A DNA stretch of 64,000 bases from Nymphalis io (taxonomy: Eukaryota > Arthropoda > Insecta > Lepidoptera > Nymphalidae), in the NCBI RefSeq assembly GCF_905147045.1, contig NC_065889.1:11041001-11105000 (forward strand), given 5' to 3'. How positions within the stretch are numbered: position 1 is the first letter of the stretch; each line of letters opens with the position of its first letter. Under the pieces are notes generated by a model. The model searched no databases. It was not told the DNA's origin and was given only the letters and a program-made list of their open reading frames with translations. This document shows positions 26,601-41,600 of the stretch, piece by piece. The position numbers were made by a program, and so were the translations under genes.

Positions 26601-29600
26601 CAATTAAAAAATGAAAAAATATATATATCAATGCATCACTTCCAACACTGTCCCCTCCCGAATACCGAGAGCGGTACACTTTGGCATTATGAGAAAGTAC
26701 AGAATCGCTTACGTAGGCTATACTAACGTGTCTCTAGCAAACCTGCTTTAGTAGGCCTTCTTCAGCTCAGCACTGACTCATCTATGGCGGTAGAAGTTCC
26801 GATGAGCAGATCTGCTTATATGTCCAGTTAACTCTAAATTTATTTTTGTTGCAAATGATACTATTGAGAGTTAAAAGTATCGATATACTAATTCAATCTG
26901 AAACTGGAAAATATATGTAAAATCTTTAGTGAGAATATTTAAATTGTACATCAAATGTATACTATGTACAACTTATTGTATATATTTGTATATAGAGAAA
27001 AAAATTATGTTGTCTTTTTTATAGACAATGTGGAGGCTTCGATAACGGGTCATTGCAGTGCGTCAGGAGGCTGGGAGCCAGGAGTTCACCAGATCTCTCA
27101 CCAGGCACTAACGTATCGAGGCAGCTGACCTGGAGAGTTACTTCCACCACACGGTAAATATTACACTGAAGTCATAACCAATATAATCACTATAGCATCT
27201 TCTATGATTTGTCCTGACTCGGTCGCATGACGCATCCGTCCTATCCATCATCATTATCGCCTTTAGAGAGCTCCCCCTCACTGGAAATACCCTCACTTTT
27301 TTTTTGCTATCCCAAACATTTGATAAATTCATCCATCTGTGTTTACCCTATTATTGTTTATTCTACCACCAGATATAAATAATTTGCAACGATGATTCAC
27401 TTCGCCTCCACAAATAAGGTATATATTAATGGATAAAATAAATGTACATTATAATCAACGAAAACCTACAAAATCCGTGCTTTTTATCATTTATATTGAA
27501 CAAATCTAAAAATAATAAAAATATTAAGTTCTAATTTATTATTTGATTCTTTTATAAATATTTTATAATTTAATTTTGCTGGCTCTAGATGCTTTTTTAA
27601 CATAAACTTTATTATTAAATATCCGATATAAACCGATATCTGCGTGATATTATTACGGAATTGAATACTTTGTTCAAGGAAGGATTTATTGACTTTGAGA
27701 AATCGGAAACTTTGTGCTACAACGTTATCTCAATTTCTCGTATTTACTAAGGATGTTTGTACGACTGCTTTATAAAAACAATCAATAACATTGTGGATAT
27801 ACCTGACACTATTTGAATGGACCTCGTTGGTCTAGTGGCTTGATGCCGCAGACTCGGTGGTCCAAAGTTCAATTCCCAGGTCGGGCCAATACAAATTTAT
27901 TGGATTTTTCTGTCTGTGTGGAGAAAATACTCAGTAGCAGCCCGGAGTCTGGAAGTTGGAAGTGTGTATCCTCCCGTGCCTCGGAAAGCACGTAAAGCCG
28001 TTGGTCCTGCGCCTGAATTCTGTCTGGTCGTATCGGATCGCCGTCCCATCGGATTATGAGAGTTAGGGAATAGAGACTGCACCTGTGTTTGCGCAAAAAC
28101 TTGTGCACTATAATATCTCCTGCGCAGTTGGCTAATCTCTCTTAAGATTGGCCGTCGTGGCCGAAATCGGCCTATAATATATAGTATCGCTATACGGTAT
28201 CGTAAGTATTCTTAAATTCTAAAATTTAAAATTATAATATATTATGTTTTTATTTTATTGGTGTGTTATTATTTTTTTATTTTTAATAAGAAATAGTTTA
28301 TTTTCTCAAAAAAAAAAATATATTTATGCAATCCTGATGCAATATGAGATACATTTCATCTTATTGTATAAAAGTGATAAAAAAGAGCTCTTACACCTTA
28401 TGTAATTGTACTTAAGAATCATAATAAAAAATAATTAATTCGTATTTTATGGCACTTAAGAGAAATATTACGATTTGATTACGTTACTGAAATTTTATTC
28501 GATTTAATCAATACGATTTGTGAAGTATAATTACATCACACATTCTGTTATTAAGTTATTTTTCATGTGTTTTGGTTTAATCCTAACTCCTTAACTAAGA
28601 AATAAATTTATTTAACTAGAAGCCGAGATGGCCTAGTGGTAAGAACGCGTGAATCTTAACCGAGGATCGTGGGTTCAAACCCGGGCAAGCACCACTGAAT
28701 TTTCATGTGCTTAATTTGTGTTTATAATTCATCTCGTGCTTAACGGTGAAGGAAAACATCGTGAGGAAACCTGCATGTGTCTAATTTCATTGAAATTCTG
28801 CCACATGTGTATTCTACCAACCCGCATTGGAGCAGCGTGGTGGAATAAGCTCCAAACCTTCTCCTCAAAAGGGAGAGGAGGCCTTAGCCCAGCAGTGGGA
28901 CATTAACAGGCTGTTACTGTACTGTACTGTTGTAACTCCTTAACTAATATTAAATGATATTAGTTAAGGTTAATGCATAAGTGAGATTGTTTGTTACGAT
29001 TTTACGTCTCAACTGCTCAACCGATCATCATGAAATTTTGCAAAGATTCCAGGGGTATAAAAAAGAGTACCATTACCCCCTCACAAGCGGGAGGCAACTA
29101 GTACAATAAAAGTATTTTTTATACACGAGTAAATTCTTGTAATGAAACTTCTTTGGCTGCTTTGAGTTAAACATTTTAAGTTAAAATGTGAATGCAACAT
29201 TTCTGTAGCGTTCTATTAAGGCTAACATTATAAATTTCAAAGTATTTCTGTTTGTAATCATTAAGACAAAACCACTGAACCGATGGTAATGAAATTTGAC
29301 ATAGAGACGGCAAAGGACATGGACATAAATTACGGGATTTATGAGAAAATACGAAATCAACGGGTAAAATAAATTTGTTGCGAATGGAGTTGCGGAGACA
29401 GATTGATAGTTGAATAATTTAATTATAACTGAAGCGTACATACAATTCACGTATATTGTACGCGTTTTTTGAATCATCGCGATTTTGAATCATATTTTAT
29501 CTAAAGTTTCAGATACTTAGTAATGAGTAAAATAGTATCCTTGTCGCATTAAGAATTTAAGAATTACTAGAAGATGTGTTTGAAGACCGTTGTACTTTAT

Positions 29601-32600
29601 TTAATAGTAATATTTACAATATTATTTAAATATTTTTTGATTTATATTTTACATTTTGTACATTCCGGCAATTTTGTGGAATATATGTTGATAATACCAC
29701 TAGTTGGTAAGTAGTAACATTCACCTGTACACACTGATATCTAAATAAGTATAAATAACTCCTTATGCTGCGAATGCGTCACCACAATCCAAACGCTAGA
29801 ATAAAGATAAGTGGGATTTACTCAGACGGAATTAAACCTGACCTAAAGTCCTGTTGACAATATCTTATATTATTCAACAAAACGTGAATCAGTTGTAACT
29901 TGAGAAACTTATTAAATTATAACAAATTGTAACATTGTTCATGCTCAGACTACAGATAAAATATAAAACATTCCTATTTGCGGCAGAATATTTAATAACT
30001 TTCAACTTTTATTTTTCACCAGGACACAACGTAATAAAATTGGCATGAGCGTATCTCAACCGCAATTGAGTTATATGAATGGTTGCGGCAACGGTACGGG
30101 GTCAGGGGCGATGAAGCGAGGCCGAGATGTTGCCACACAGACTCCTCCAAGCATAGCAGCCGAAACCAGACGAGCTAGACTGATTCCACTGAAGTTGACT
30201 CTAGCAGCACCGAACGCCCTATCTTTAAGGTTGGTACCATTAGGCTCTAAGGATACCTCTTTCTAAGTGCATGGTAATTTTGCATTATCAATGAAAATTG
30301 TGAAATTAAATGAAATGTATTTAGACACTTTTATATTTTTGTACACAATGCATAATTATGATGACAAAATTAATATGTGCTGCAGTTGTCGACGGCCATT
30401 GACCATTTGAACAGAGCTACATAAATAATAACATTATGATATTTAAATATTGATAATAACTAAGAAATAAATTGACGGACCGGTTGGCGTGGTTGGTAGA
30501 TACTTGTCTTCACGCCGAAGGTTGTGGGTTCGATTCCCACCCAGGACAGACATTTGTGTGCATGAACATATCTGTTTATTCGAGGCTGGGTGTAATTATC
30601 TATATAAATATGTATTTACAAAAAAAAAGTTGTATATGTAGTATATCAGTTGTCTGGTTTCCATAGTACAAGCTCTGCTTACTTTGAGATCTGATGGCCG
30701 TGTGTGAGTAATCCCCAGGATATTTATTAATTTATTTATTTTAAATTTAAGAATATAATTGGTATGTACTCGAAACTCACCGTAGAAATCTATCGTGAAA
30801 TATCAGAAAGTGATATGCAACATTGACCATAATAATTATTATAAAGAATGCACGCAACAAAATATCACCATAAGTCGGTTGCCAACATTTAACGCGTGAG
30901 TAATGAAGTGAGTTCTTACAGTATAGCACTGCTGTTAGTAGTTATTGCGTGCGCGCTTATTTAGCGTGTGAATGTTTGTTAAATGATTAATATTTGATGT
31001 AAATACGTTGAATTTTGATTTAAGATTTTCACCATATTTCTTAAATAAATTTATCATCCATTTCAAGAAGAAGGTAAACTAAGTATCATTACAAACTTTA
31101 CTTGGTGGCTTTGTGCAAACTCGTCTGGTTAGATACTCATCAGATATTCAACAGTTTTCGATCGTTATAACAAAATTTGAACCTTAATATATTTTTTATT
31201 AAATAATAAATCTAAAAAATTATTTCACAAAACTGAAAGCTATTAATTCAACAATTATAATTTTTAAAAGGAAAATATATTTCTACAACTGCGTTATTTC
31301 CGGTACAAATGTAAGACGTCAACTATATATTTTTGTTATGTTGCTTAATGGATGCTGAATTAAGCGTCACCAATTGAGATATCGTTAATTGAAATTACAT
31401 TTTATAGAAGAACCTTTTTTTTTAAACATTAGTAGACGTAAGACATTTTAAATTGAACCCTAATTTTCACTCGTGTGCTAGTTAAAATAGATTCAACCCC
31501 AAGGTTAACCTTGGGGTTGAATCTTGCTACATACCAAGTTTCATCGAAATCGGTTTTGTGGCTTAACCGTGGAAGTGTAGTATCATATAATATTACTATA
31601 TACGGGTAAACAAAGCAATCAAACTTTAAATAATGTTAGTTATTTAATTAAAATTATTGTATATTATAATTTAATCCTAAACATTATTCAAAATAATAAT
31701 ATAAAACATTTATTGTTTGAGCTTAGTATAATATAATTTAATAAACCGTGAAAAGGAACAGCCTGATACTTCTCTTTTGGCCAAGGGCCTTCTTACATTT
31801 CGTGGAGGAGGTTTGGAGCTGCTCTAACGCTGTGTGCACATGGTGGGCTTGAATCCGTAATCTTCGGTCGTATCAGGTATATTCTAACCACTGGCCCATA
31901 TCGGCTCGTCGCCATAAAATATACCGTATGTCATTAAGACTACGTGATATAATATATTGATAGTTCTTGCACGAATAAGTATTTAGTAAAAGAAAAAACG
32001 TTAACAAAATTTTAACCTTGAAATAGATTAATTATAACTTTGTTACTAATTAAGCGATACGAATGGTTCCCAGCATAAATACTTGAGCTTAATTTTGCGG
32101 TTTTGTTCCCAAACTATTCCGAATGAAGATTTAAATAACTTTTGTAATTATTGTCGTCGCTCGCTTTCGTTTCTATGTTTCTAATTAGTGTCAGAAAATT
32201 TGGATCAGTTCGTTTTATTTGACAAAATTGTAAGATTAATATAATACTAACCCAAAAAGGAATTTTAAGGAATATTTTCATTCTTTTTTAATTCAGAGAT
32301 TGTAACTAAGCTTAAGCTTACAGTCATACCTAGTAGCTATTTCATTCATCAGATTAATATAAAAACTTAAGACACTTTTTTTATCGGAAGGTAGATGGAC
32401 TACCTAAAAGTGGACTAAAAGGTGACCATCGCCTAGAGACATTGGCGTTATAAAAAATATTAATCGTCAATGCGCCAATAACATTGGGAACCAAGATGTA
32501 ATGTTCCTATAATTATACTGGCTCACTCAACTTTCAAATCGGAACAAAACAATAGGTCACTATTTGTCGGTTGAATTTGGGATGGGTGTTACCTACCCAG

Positions 32601-35600
32601 ACGGGTATGCTATAGCCGTATTTCAGAAAGTACCTTCGTCTGGATTAAATAGTTTACTATACATTAGCAACAAAATTACACATCAATGTTTTAAATTTCT
32701 GTTGTCAAATTATTAATTACATAAATTTCTCGTGTCACCAACAGTGTGTGCTGTGTGCGTAAAGTCGGAAATGTTCCTTTCTTGAAGACGAAACTCAAGG
32801 GATGTCGTGATTATTTTTAATGCCTCACCTTTGTTTAGATTTAAAGCTTTTATAGCAAGAGTTGCTCGTGATACAAAATATATCTTTTACAATAGTTAGC
32901 CAGCTACGCAATTTTGGTGTACCCTCGCTTTGTTACGTTCTACGTTTATTATAATGTAAAAATACAAGATAATATTTATATAGCATAGCCGAGATGGTGT
33001 AGTGGTGAGGATACGTTGATTTTAATCAAAAGTTTTGGGGTTCAAGACCGGAAAACACTATTGAATTTTTGTATGCTTAATTTTGTCATCAATTTGTTCT
33101 CGATCCTGAAAAATTTGCATTGCGGCAAAATGTTCCAAAAAAACCTACTCCTCAAAAAAAGAAGTGAAATCTTTTACAATATATAAGTTTTAACTTTTTT
33201 ATGTTACTAATGATTAATATTTTTGGTTAATTACTGTCAAATTATTTAAAATACAGCTTAATACATTCACCTATGCACTAAAAGCTTTCTTATCTGCGCA
33301 TACAAAATGAGGCATCTTTGACATTGAAATTAGAACCTTATCTACATATTGACACACACACACACACACAACTTGAGCGGATTCGTTACAGCCCGTTTCG
33401 AGATACACGAAATTAATTTATATATGTATATACAACAATACCTCATTTAATATAATAAAAAACTAAATTAATGGCGTCATTATACACCTACGCCATGCTA
33501 AAATGGTTCATTACATATTAAGTACCTACCAGGTTAAATCTATGGACAGAATCCATTGCCCTAGAGTAACTCTATTGCCAAAGCGATTTACGCAAACATA
33601 TTTGTATTACAATTTTCTATTAAGGTTTACCATAAAACAGAAAATGTTTGAATAAAGTTTAGTATTTATTATTTAAAATACGCTGTACAGTCTTTTATAT
33701 TTTGAATTACCATAATCGTGTTTATTGTTTAAGGGCATCCCTAACTTGAAAACTAATGACGTAATAAATTGAAGTTACTAGACCTAAGTAAATGCAATAA
33801 CTTCAAAATAAAGAGTGTTTCATTGTCTTTACTTTATAAGGAAAACGTAGGGGAAAGTGTTTCCTATATGCTTTAATTTCTCGTTATTTAAAAAAAAATA
33901 AACAACACAGCAACAACAAAAAATAACAAAAATTATTATAAGTAAAGATATTTTATTGCTACGATAAACAGTTTTTTTATATAAAAGATGCAAAAATCAA
34001 ACATTTTTGGACCTCATTTACATTACATACGTTCCATATAAGATTTTAATATCTAATAGGCATTTAAATAAAGAATATTTTAGGAAACAGCATTGATTTA
34101 ACTTTTCTTCTTCTATATTTAAAACAATAATAATCTTAATTTTGAATTTAATTCAAACACGCAGATACTTTGTACGGGTGAATTATAAAATAACCAATAT
34201 TAATACATTATTTGATATAAGAAATAGAAAAAAAAGAGGAATAATTTGTCAAAACTGTATCTGCGAAACGATAGAAGTCCAAACAATAATAAAACTGTTT
34301 TATAACAAAAATATATACGTTTAACAAAAATATATACGTTATAAGTTTCAAATTCCCTTGTAACAGATTCCTGGCTAACCGCAAAAAGGACAGGTCGCTG
34401 TCAGCGAACGCGGTTGCTAACGAGCAGAAGGCCACGAAAGTTCTTGGTCTCGTTTTTTTTACCTTCGTCTTGTGCTGGGCACCGTTCTTCCTACTCAACA
34501 TATTATTCGCTTCGTGTCCAGCTTGTATAGTGCCAGGTAAGTTTATTATACAAATTATCATAATTATTATTAATTATTGTGGTTTCTATTACTAAAGGTT
34601 TTAGTAACATAATATGAGAGAAATAAGCTTAAATTGCCAATTTCACCTAATCACGAAAGGAAAATCGAAAATGAAACGTCAACGTTAAACCAGCCTCCGT
34701 CGTGGTCAAGTTGAAATAGCAAATCCATTCGTCCTGGCAATCGTAATTGAATCTTAAAACTGACGGTATCAAACATCAGAATCATTTTCTATTGACGTCA
34801 ATAGTTCGTGTTTATTATTATTAACTATATAAGAGCTACAATAGACCAGTTGTTGGAAGATGATCATAGATCGGTTTATGTGCTTAATTTGTGCTTATAA
34901 TTCATCTCTTGCTCGGCGATGAAGGAAAACTGCATGTTGCAGACGAAAATCTGCCACGTTTATCCAACCCGTATTGATCGACCGTTGCCGATCAGCGTGC
35001 TGGAGTAAGCTCCATACCTTCTCAAAAAGGAGGGGAGGCCTTAGACCACAATTAGAGAGGCCTTAGAATATACAATACACAAGTGGCAGAAATTCATTCT
35101 ATAAATGCAGATGCCCTTACCACGTTTCCCTTCACCGTTGCTCACGTGGTTAACTATAAATCTGTTATAAGAACACACAGTCAGAGTCAGACAAACTTGG
35201 AGACGTTATTGCGTTTGTAGTAGTGAACGGTCAGCAGATAAATGAACAGATATTTTTTTATAATTGTGTACTTAGTATTACACATATTAAACGTAATTTT
35301 TAATCATTAATCTCCTCAACTTTAGACATTTCGTAGTAATTCTCTTTCCGCTATATTTTGCATACAACACTAAGTTTTGTCTCGGCTAATGTCATTATAG
35401 CATTAATATTCACTGTGACTTATTTTTTGCCGCGTAAGATATCACTAACCCCTGTATACTTTGGTATGTACTAATAAGTAAGTAAAGAATAATAAACAAA
35501 ATGGCATCACACTTCTAACGCTACTTATGCGAGTTTTCGAGGCATGTGCTACTTAGCGCAAACTGGTTTAATCCGGTTTTAGTCACTATGTATTCCATTA

Positions 35601-38600
35601 CAAACACAAAAACGTCTTCAAGCTAATTTATGTGTAGTTATATCCATAGAGCTATATAAGCCTTCATATTAGTAAATACATTTAAAAAACCAAAAGAGAA
35701 TAAATATTTTAATTCGAAATACAAATAAGTAAAATACAAAGTAACAATGTAAGATGAACGTTAAATTAATGATTTCGAAAATGGAATCAAACTTTTTAAT
35801 TGTATTTGGACATCGGTCACGATTCATTCTGCTATTTGAAATGTTAATTCCTCTGTTGTATTATAAGTTTTAATGGCTTCCAACCGAAATCTTTCTCGAC
35901 TTTTCCCACCGCTAAGATTTATTTATTTCACAAAAGCCGTTATGAAATCGCTGTTTTAATAAATTATCTTTGTTAGCAATCGTTTTGTTATGAATTGTGT
36001 TTGCTTATATATTTGATATATGAATGTAAAAAGCAAAAAATATTTTTTTTCTCCTTTCTTTATATTTAAACTAAATTTGATTATAATGTTTTGTAAATAA
36101 AGACCTATTAGCATAAGTGAATTGTTGATATAATCTTTTAATAGTGAACAGAATTAATTGCAAATTATCATTAGGCTCTTAATGAAAATTTAAAGTTAGT
36201 TATCATCATTCATTTAAAAAAACATTTTTTTTTCACTATAATATATATCAGCGTAACTGCAATAATTATTTAGTTATAAGACTGATTTTATTGTTTTAAT
36301 AAGTTCCAGGCTCCTGTTCGATTATTTAAGAATAATTATAATGTAAAATTAACGTTACGAATTATGTTATCTATCAAAAAAATACATTCACAGATTGCGC
36401 TGTTCAACAGCGCAATCTGTGAATATAAACTTTCTGGGAAGGGAAAGCGTAACACGCTTTCGGATTAATAAACGAAGCTTCGGAAATTATTGTGAAGTTT
36501 TCTTTTGAAAATCAAAGATGAGTAATCATGAAGATATCACTGACGTCACGCTTTTTATAAATACTACGGAAGGTTCTCAAAAAGATCTCGTTGGTAGCGT
36601 TCAGTCCACCTTCCATAGCAAGCTGTTACTCAGATACAGTAAAGTTAAATAAAAAAGAATAAAATAAGAGATGCTATGCTGTATCAGACAATTTCCATTA
36701 AAAATGCATGAAATAAGCAATTGTTGAATCTGCGGAGCAATAAATTTATACAAAATTCTATCTTGAAAGTTTTTAAGTTTCTTGCCAGTTTTTCTCGAGG
36801 GAATATATTACAGACTGTCCGTAATGAAACTAGTTTTAGTTTGAGGTCTTTGTAGTAAAAACCATTAAAATTTGTAAAACCTAAAATTGCATTCGCATTT
36901 TTACTTCTTGGTAGGTACCATCAACTCATCATATTATATATTTCTACCACTTACTATAAGGTGGCACTAGCGAGTCTTCCTACTTAATGCAAAATTAAAA
37001 TGCCCGTAAATCTATTAATACGTTATACACTCCATCGTGAAAGTATATATTTTGAATGTCGGATTGGTTTTTATTTAATTATAATAAAAAGTGTAAACAT
37101 TTAAATATATTCCTCAAAATAAAATAAAATTAAACACTTTATAATTTCAAATTTATTTTAGTCCAACAAAATGTATACATTTTTTATAACTTATATATAC
37201 TACGAAAATACGAAAAACGATGTGAGGACCTTGGTCCTCAGTAAAGAGCTAAAAAGTATCAATAATACCACTTACGTATTACGATTAAAGTGTACTATAA
37301 TATATAAAAATGTACGGACAAGACGCTTAAAACTCTTTATATTTCAGAGCATGTCGTGGACATCTGTCTTTGGTTGGGTTACGTGTCTTCTACCATCAAT
37401 CCCATCATCTATACAGTCTTCAACAGAACCTTTAGAGCTGCCTTCTTGAGGCTTCTAAGGTGCCATTGTAGCAGGTAAGGCAAAATTTACACGTCTCAAC
37501 TCACGCACGCAAACATACATAAATCATTTTAATTTCATCTCACACAGCCTAACATATATGCACACATGATATATCTATTTGAAGTATTTTACTTCTGTAG
37601 CACGCATTGTACGTCATATATCTCAAACTCACACATATAATCTTAATTTTCTCTTGGACAACCAAACACGCTTGACACATTGATATATATATTTCGAGTA
37701 TTATATTATATATTGCATTTATTACAAGTTATATCTAACACACACATGTGCATAATTTTCAATTTTCTCGCACACAACTAAACATGCTTATACACATTGA
37801 CACATTTAATTCGCGTAGTTAACATTTTATTTTTAAAAGCTCAACCAAGTTTATTTGTTTGTTTAAAATTGTTGTATTCAATATTAAATGTTAATTAAGC
37901 CGTTTACTCTTAAGCCCGTTTAAAGTATGTGACAATATAAATCGCTTAATGACCTTGTTATTTATGTTATGAAAATAACAAACAATGCCAAATTAAATAA
38001 AGCGGAAGGTTAATGTAAGCGTTAATTACAATTTCCTTGGTATTCAAGAGTTGTAAGTGAGCGGCCATTTTGTTTAATTTTGGAGGGGAAGATACATGGT
38101 TTCATTTGTTTTAAATTTGCCGCACACTAGATTTAAGTTAACGGCGGTTCTAATTAAATTTGAAGTGTCTTGAATTAAGTATTTTTTAGAGGTAAAATAT
38201 TGAAATACAGTTTTATGAAAGTAAAGTAACAGCCTGTATGTCCCACTGCTAGGCTAAGGCCCCATTTCCTTTCTCAATCTTATATCTAATTCCACATATG
38301 TATGTGGCAGTTTGTCATTTGAAAAATGTGGGTTTTCCCACGGTGTTTTCTATCACCGCCAACACAAATTAAATACATGAAAATTCATCGGTGCTTGTCC
38401 AAGTTTGTATTCGCGGTCTTCGGTTAAGATTCACGTGTTCTAACCATTGGGACACCGGTTTAATGCATATTCTCTTTCATAGGTACTACATATAGTCTTA
38501 AGCTATAAGTTTTTTTCTTTTTTTTTTTAATGTTGTATTGTGTTGTTTTTTACAAATATTTGAAAAAAAATAAATTGGTATTATTTCTAAAATCTCTACT

Positions 38601-41600
38601 AACATCATAAAGATGATTTTTTTTTCGTATGTATATTGTTCCGTAACCATTTGGTTACGGAACAATATACATACGGGGTGGTTATAGGTATTAAAAGTTT
38701 ACGTTACGAGCTTAAAGAGCGCAATGGTAATCACAAGCGTCTGCTAAACTCGAATATTGTTTGCTTTATGCAAATATTATAAGCGAGACTACCTCGTTGG
38801 TCTAGTGGTTGGTCTAAATGTAAGTCCTTTTAGGAATTTGGAAGAGTGTACACTCCCGTCCGTCGGAAAGCTCGTAAAGTCGTTGGTCTTGCGCCTGAAC
38901 TCTTTCAGCTCATGTCGGATTGGCGTCCCATCGGATTATAAGAGTTAGGAAATAGAGAGAGCACCTATGGTGGGCACATACTTGTGCACTTTAATATGTC
39001 CTGCGTAGTTGACTAATCTTTCTTGAATTTGAGCTTGGATTCGTCGAGGCCTAAATCGGTCTGGAGGACATTATTATAAGCGAGAATCATTTCAGGCAAC
39101 ACGTGCGGCGCGGTCGGGATCTTATTTCTTAATAATTATGTATTAAAATGAAAATGCTTTTATAAACCAGTTAATTTTAAATGATTGGTTATTTTGTTTT
39201 GTTCACATAACGCCATATGGCATAATCGCACTACAAACCGGAGCACAACAATATTGAGTATGCTGTTTGGTATGTGCTGAGTGGGTGCCTACTCAAATGG
39301 GCTTGCACAAAAACGTACCACCAAGTGATTACAACTTATTTAATTTATCCGTAACAGCCTGTGAATGTCCAACTGCTTGGCTAAAGGCCTCCTCTCTCTT
39401 TTTGAGGAGAAGGTTTGGAGCTTAATCCACCACGCTGCTCCAGTGCGGGTTGGTGGAATACACATGTGGCAGAATTACAGTGAAATTAGATACATGCAGG
39501 TTTATTCACGATGTTTTCCTTCATCGTAATGCACGAGATGAATTATAATCACAAATTAAGCACATAAATATTCAGTGATGCTTCCCCAGGTTTGAACCCA
39601 CGATCATCAGTGAAGATTTACGCGTTCTTACCACTGGGCCATCTCGGCTTTAATTTACCGAAATATAAATAGTATTACTGCAAATTTCATCAAGTTAGGG
39701 GGAGAGAGGGAATGGGCCTCTTACTTTCTTTTACTGCAAGTAATTATAGGTGATTAAGAATTTGATCCGCTTTACTATTATATTTTAATAGCTCTGTTAT
39801 AATATAATGTAGTTTATTAAATCTTAAGCCGCACTTAAAACATTTAACTAAATAGCTAGACTAATTGAATTGTTTAGAGTAACCTAAAGTTAGTTGTCGC
39901 ATCGTTGACCGCATTCCAAATCATTCTCAAAGGACTGTTTAGTGTTTGTTAGTCGTTTTGTTACTCAAACTTTGTAACTGAAAATAAACTATTATTGCTT
40001 ATATACTTAAGTCCAAAATGTGGTTTCATGTTGTAAAATAAGGTTTTATTCTGCTATTCTTTTAATTAACTTCTTTTTTTATGATTAGTGTAAATTTATA
40101 GGGTCGAATTTCAGTGTAACCTTTCTACTTATAACGTATGTATATTATGTGTGTAACGTTTATTGAACGTTCCATCTATTTACTGAATCTAAGTAAATGT
40201 TTTATAAAGCAGTCAGGTATTTAGTAGCTATAATCAGGTGGGTAAGTAAGATATACGCCACACGTGCAAACTTCCGACGCAAAAATGTTTCACTTCTGCC
40301 ACGTACAGTCAATGACACAGGTTATTTTTTTTCCTTATTTGTAAACATTTTTTTAATTGAAAACAATTATTTTCCTTATGTTTATTAAATAAAATGCCAT
40401 TCAATGTGTTTACTCACTATTGCGAAACAAAAAACACATGGATATTATTTGATTGGCGAATCAATTTCGTCAAGTTTTCATTTTTTTTTTATTTATATGC
40501 GCCGGGATGGCAAATGACTCTACTCCACCTGATGGTAAGTGGTAGTAGAGTCCAAACGCGACGACGGCCGGTACAGTCGGGAAGAATGTTCTGTACTAGC
40601 CGTCCCCGCCTTGCCGGCCCGTAAGATGCTTCTTCACGCCTCGTTTGAAGGAACCCGGGTTGTAAGAGGAGGGGAACACGTGAGCTGGTAAGGAATTCCA
40701 TTTTTTGGAAGTGTGACAAAGAAAGGAGTTGCCAAATTTCTTTGTGCGCGATGGAATTGATGTCACAGTTAGACGGTGACATCGAGAACCAGCTCGCGTG
40801 GACTTAAGAAGGAAGGGGGAAGCAGAATATTGATATCGTTAAAAAAACTGAATTTAATTTATTGAAAACTGATCATGGGACTGGCGGGTTGGCACAGTTG
40901 GCAGTGACCCTGCCTTCCGCTCCAGGGTTGCAGTTTCGATTCCCGCCTTCTGTATTATGTACATAAGTATGTGCTTATTTTATATACTTAAAATGACATT
41001 TCTAAATACGTATATTAATCGGTTGTTATCTTAAACAAATGTATTAAGTTGCCTCCCTAAAAACAAACTACAGGATGTGTTATATATTTTAATAACACAC
41101 TCTGTTATTTGTTTGCTTTACTTATTAATTTTATAATCATTAATGTTTTAATTCTACCATTGATTTGGGAAGCAGCCTTTTAAAAGTGTACATTTAAAAT
41201 GAAAGCATACATTTATTAAACAGTAGAGAGTAAAGATGCCTTAATATCGCTTTTAAAATAAAAACTTGTCTTAATTATTTTGAAGCGGATGATGCGAAAC
41301 GCTTCTACTGATATAATAATATTATACACAACCATCTCCGAAACACTTCATTTTCTGGTATAATTTTGATGTATATAGGTTTAGTAGTTTTTACACCATG
41401 CACTTATTTTCATTTCATTTTCATTTTTCATTCTACTAAAACCGATAATCTTACGAAATCATATTTATTCGATATTTACAGTAAAAAATATATAATCCAA
41501 TAAAAATTGAAAAACAAAAATAATTACAAAACATACGTTTGCTCATTTATTTATTTATTAGTATAGATATTTACGATTATTCAAAGTTCAGATCAAGAGT

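Noticed and set aside
28622..28694. tRNA genes at SINE heads
   Set aside because: A and B boxes are present but no acceptable acceptor stem or anticodon arm was seen, and the sequence continues as a dispersed repeat with target duplications.
30472..30666. Open frames over SINE B (30472, 24202, 57174)
   Set aside because: They fall on family B SINEs; the similarity to one another is explained by the element.
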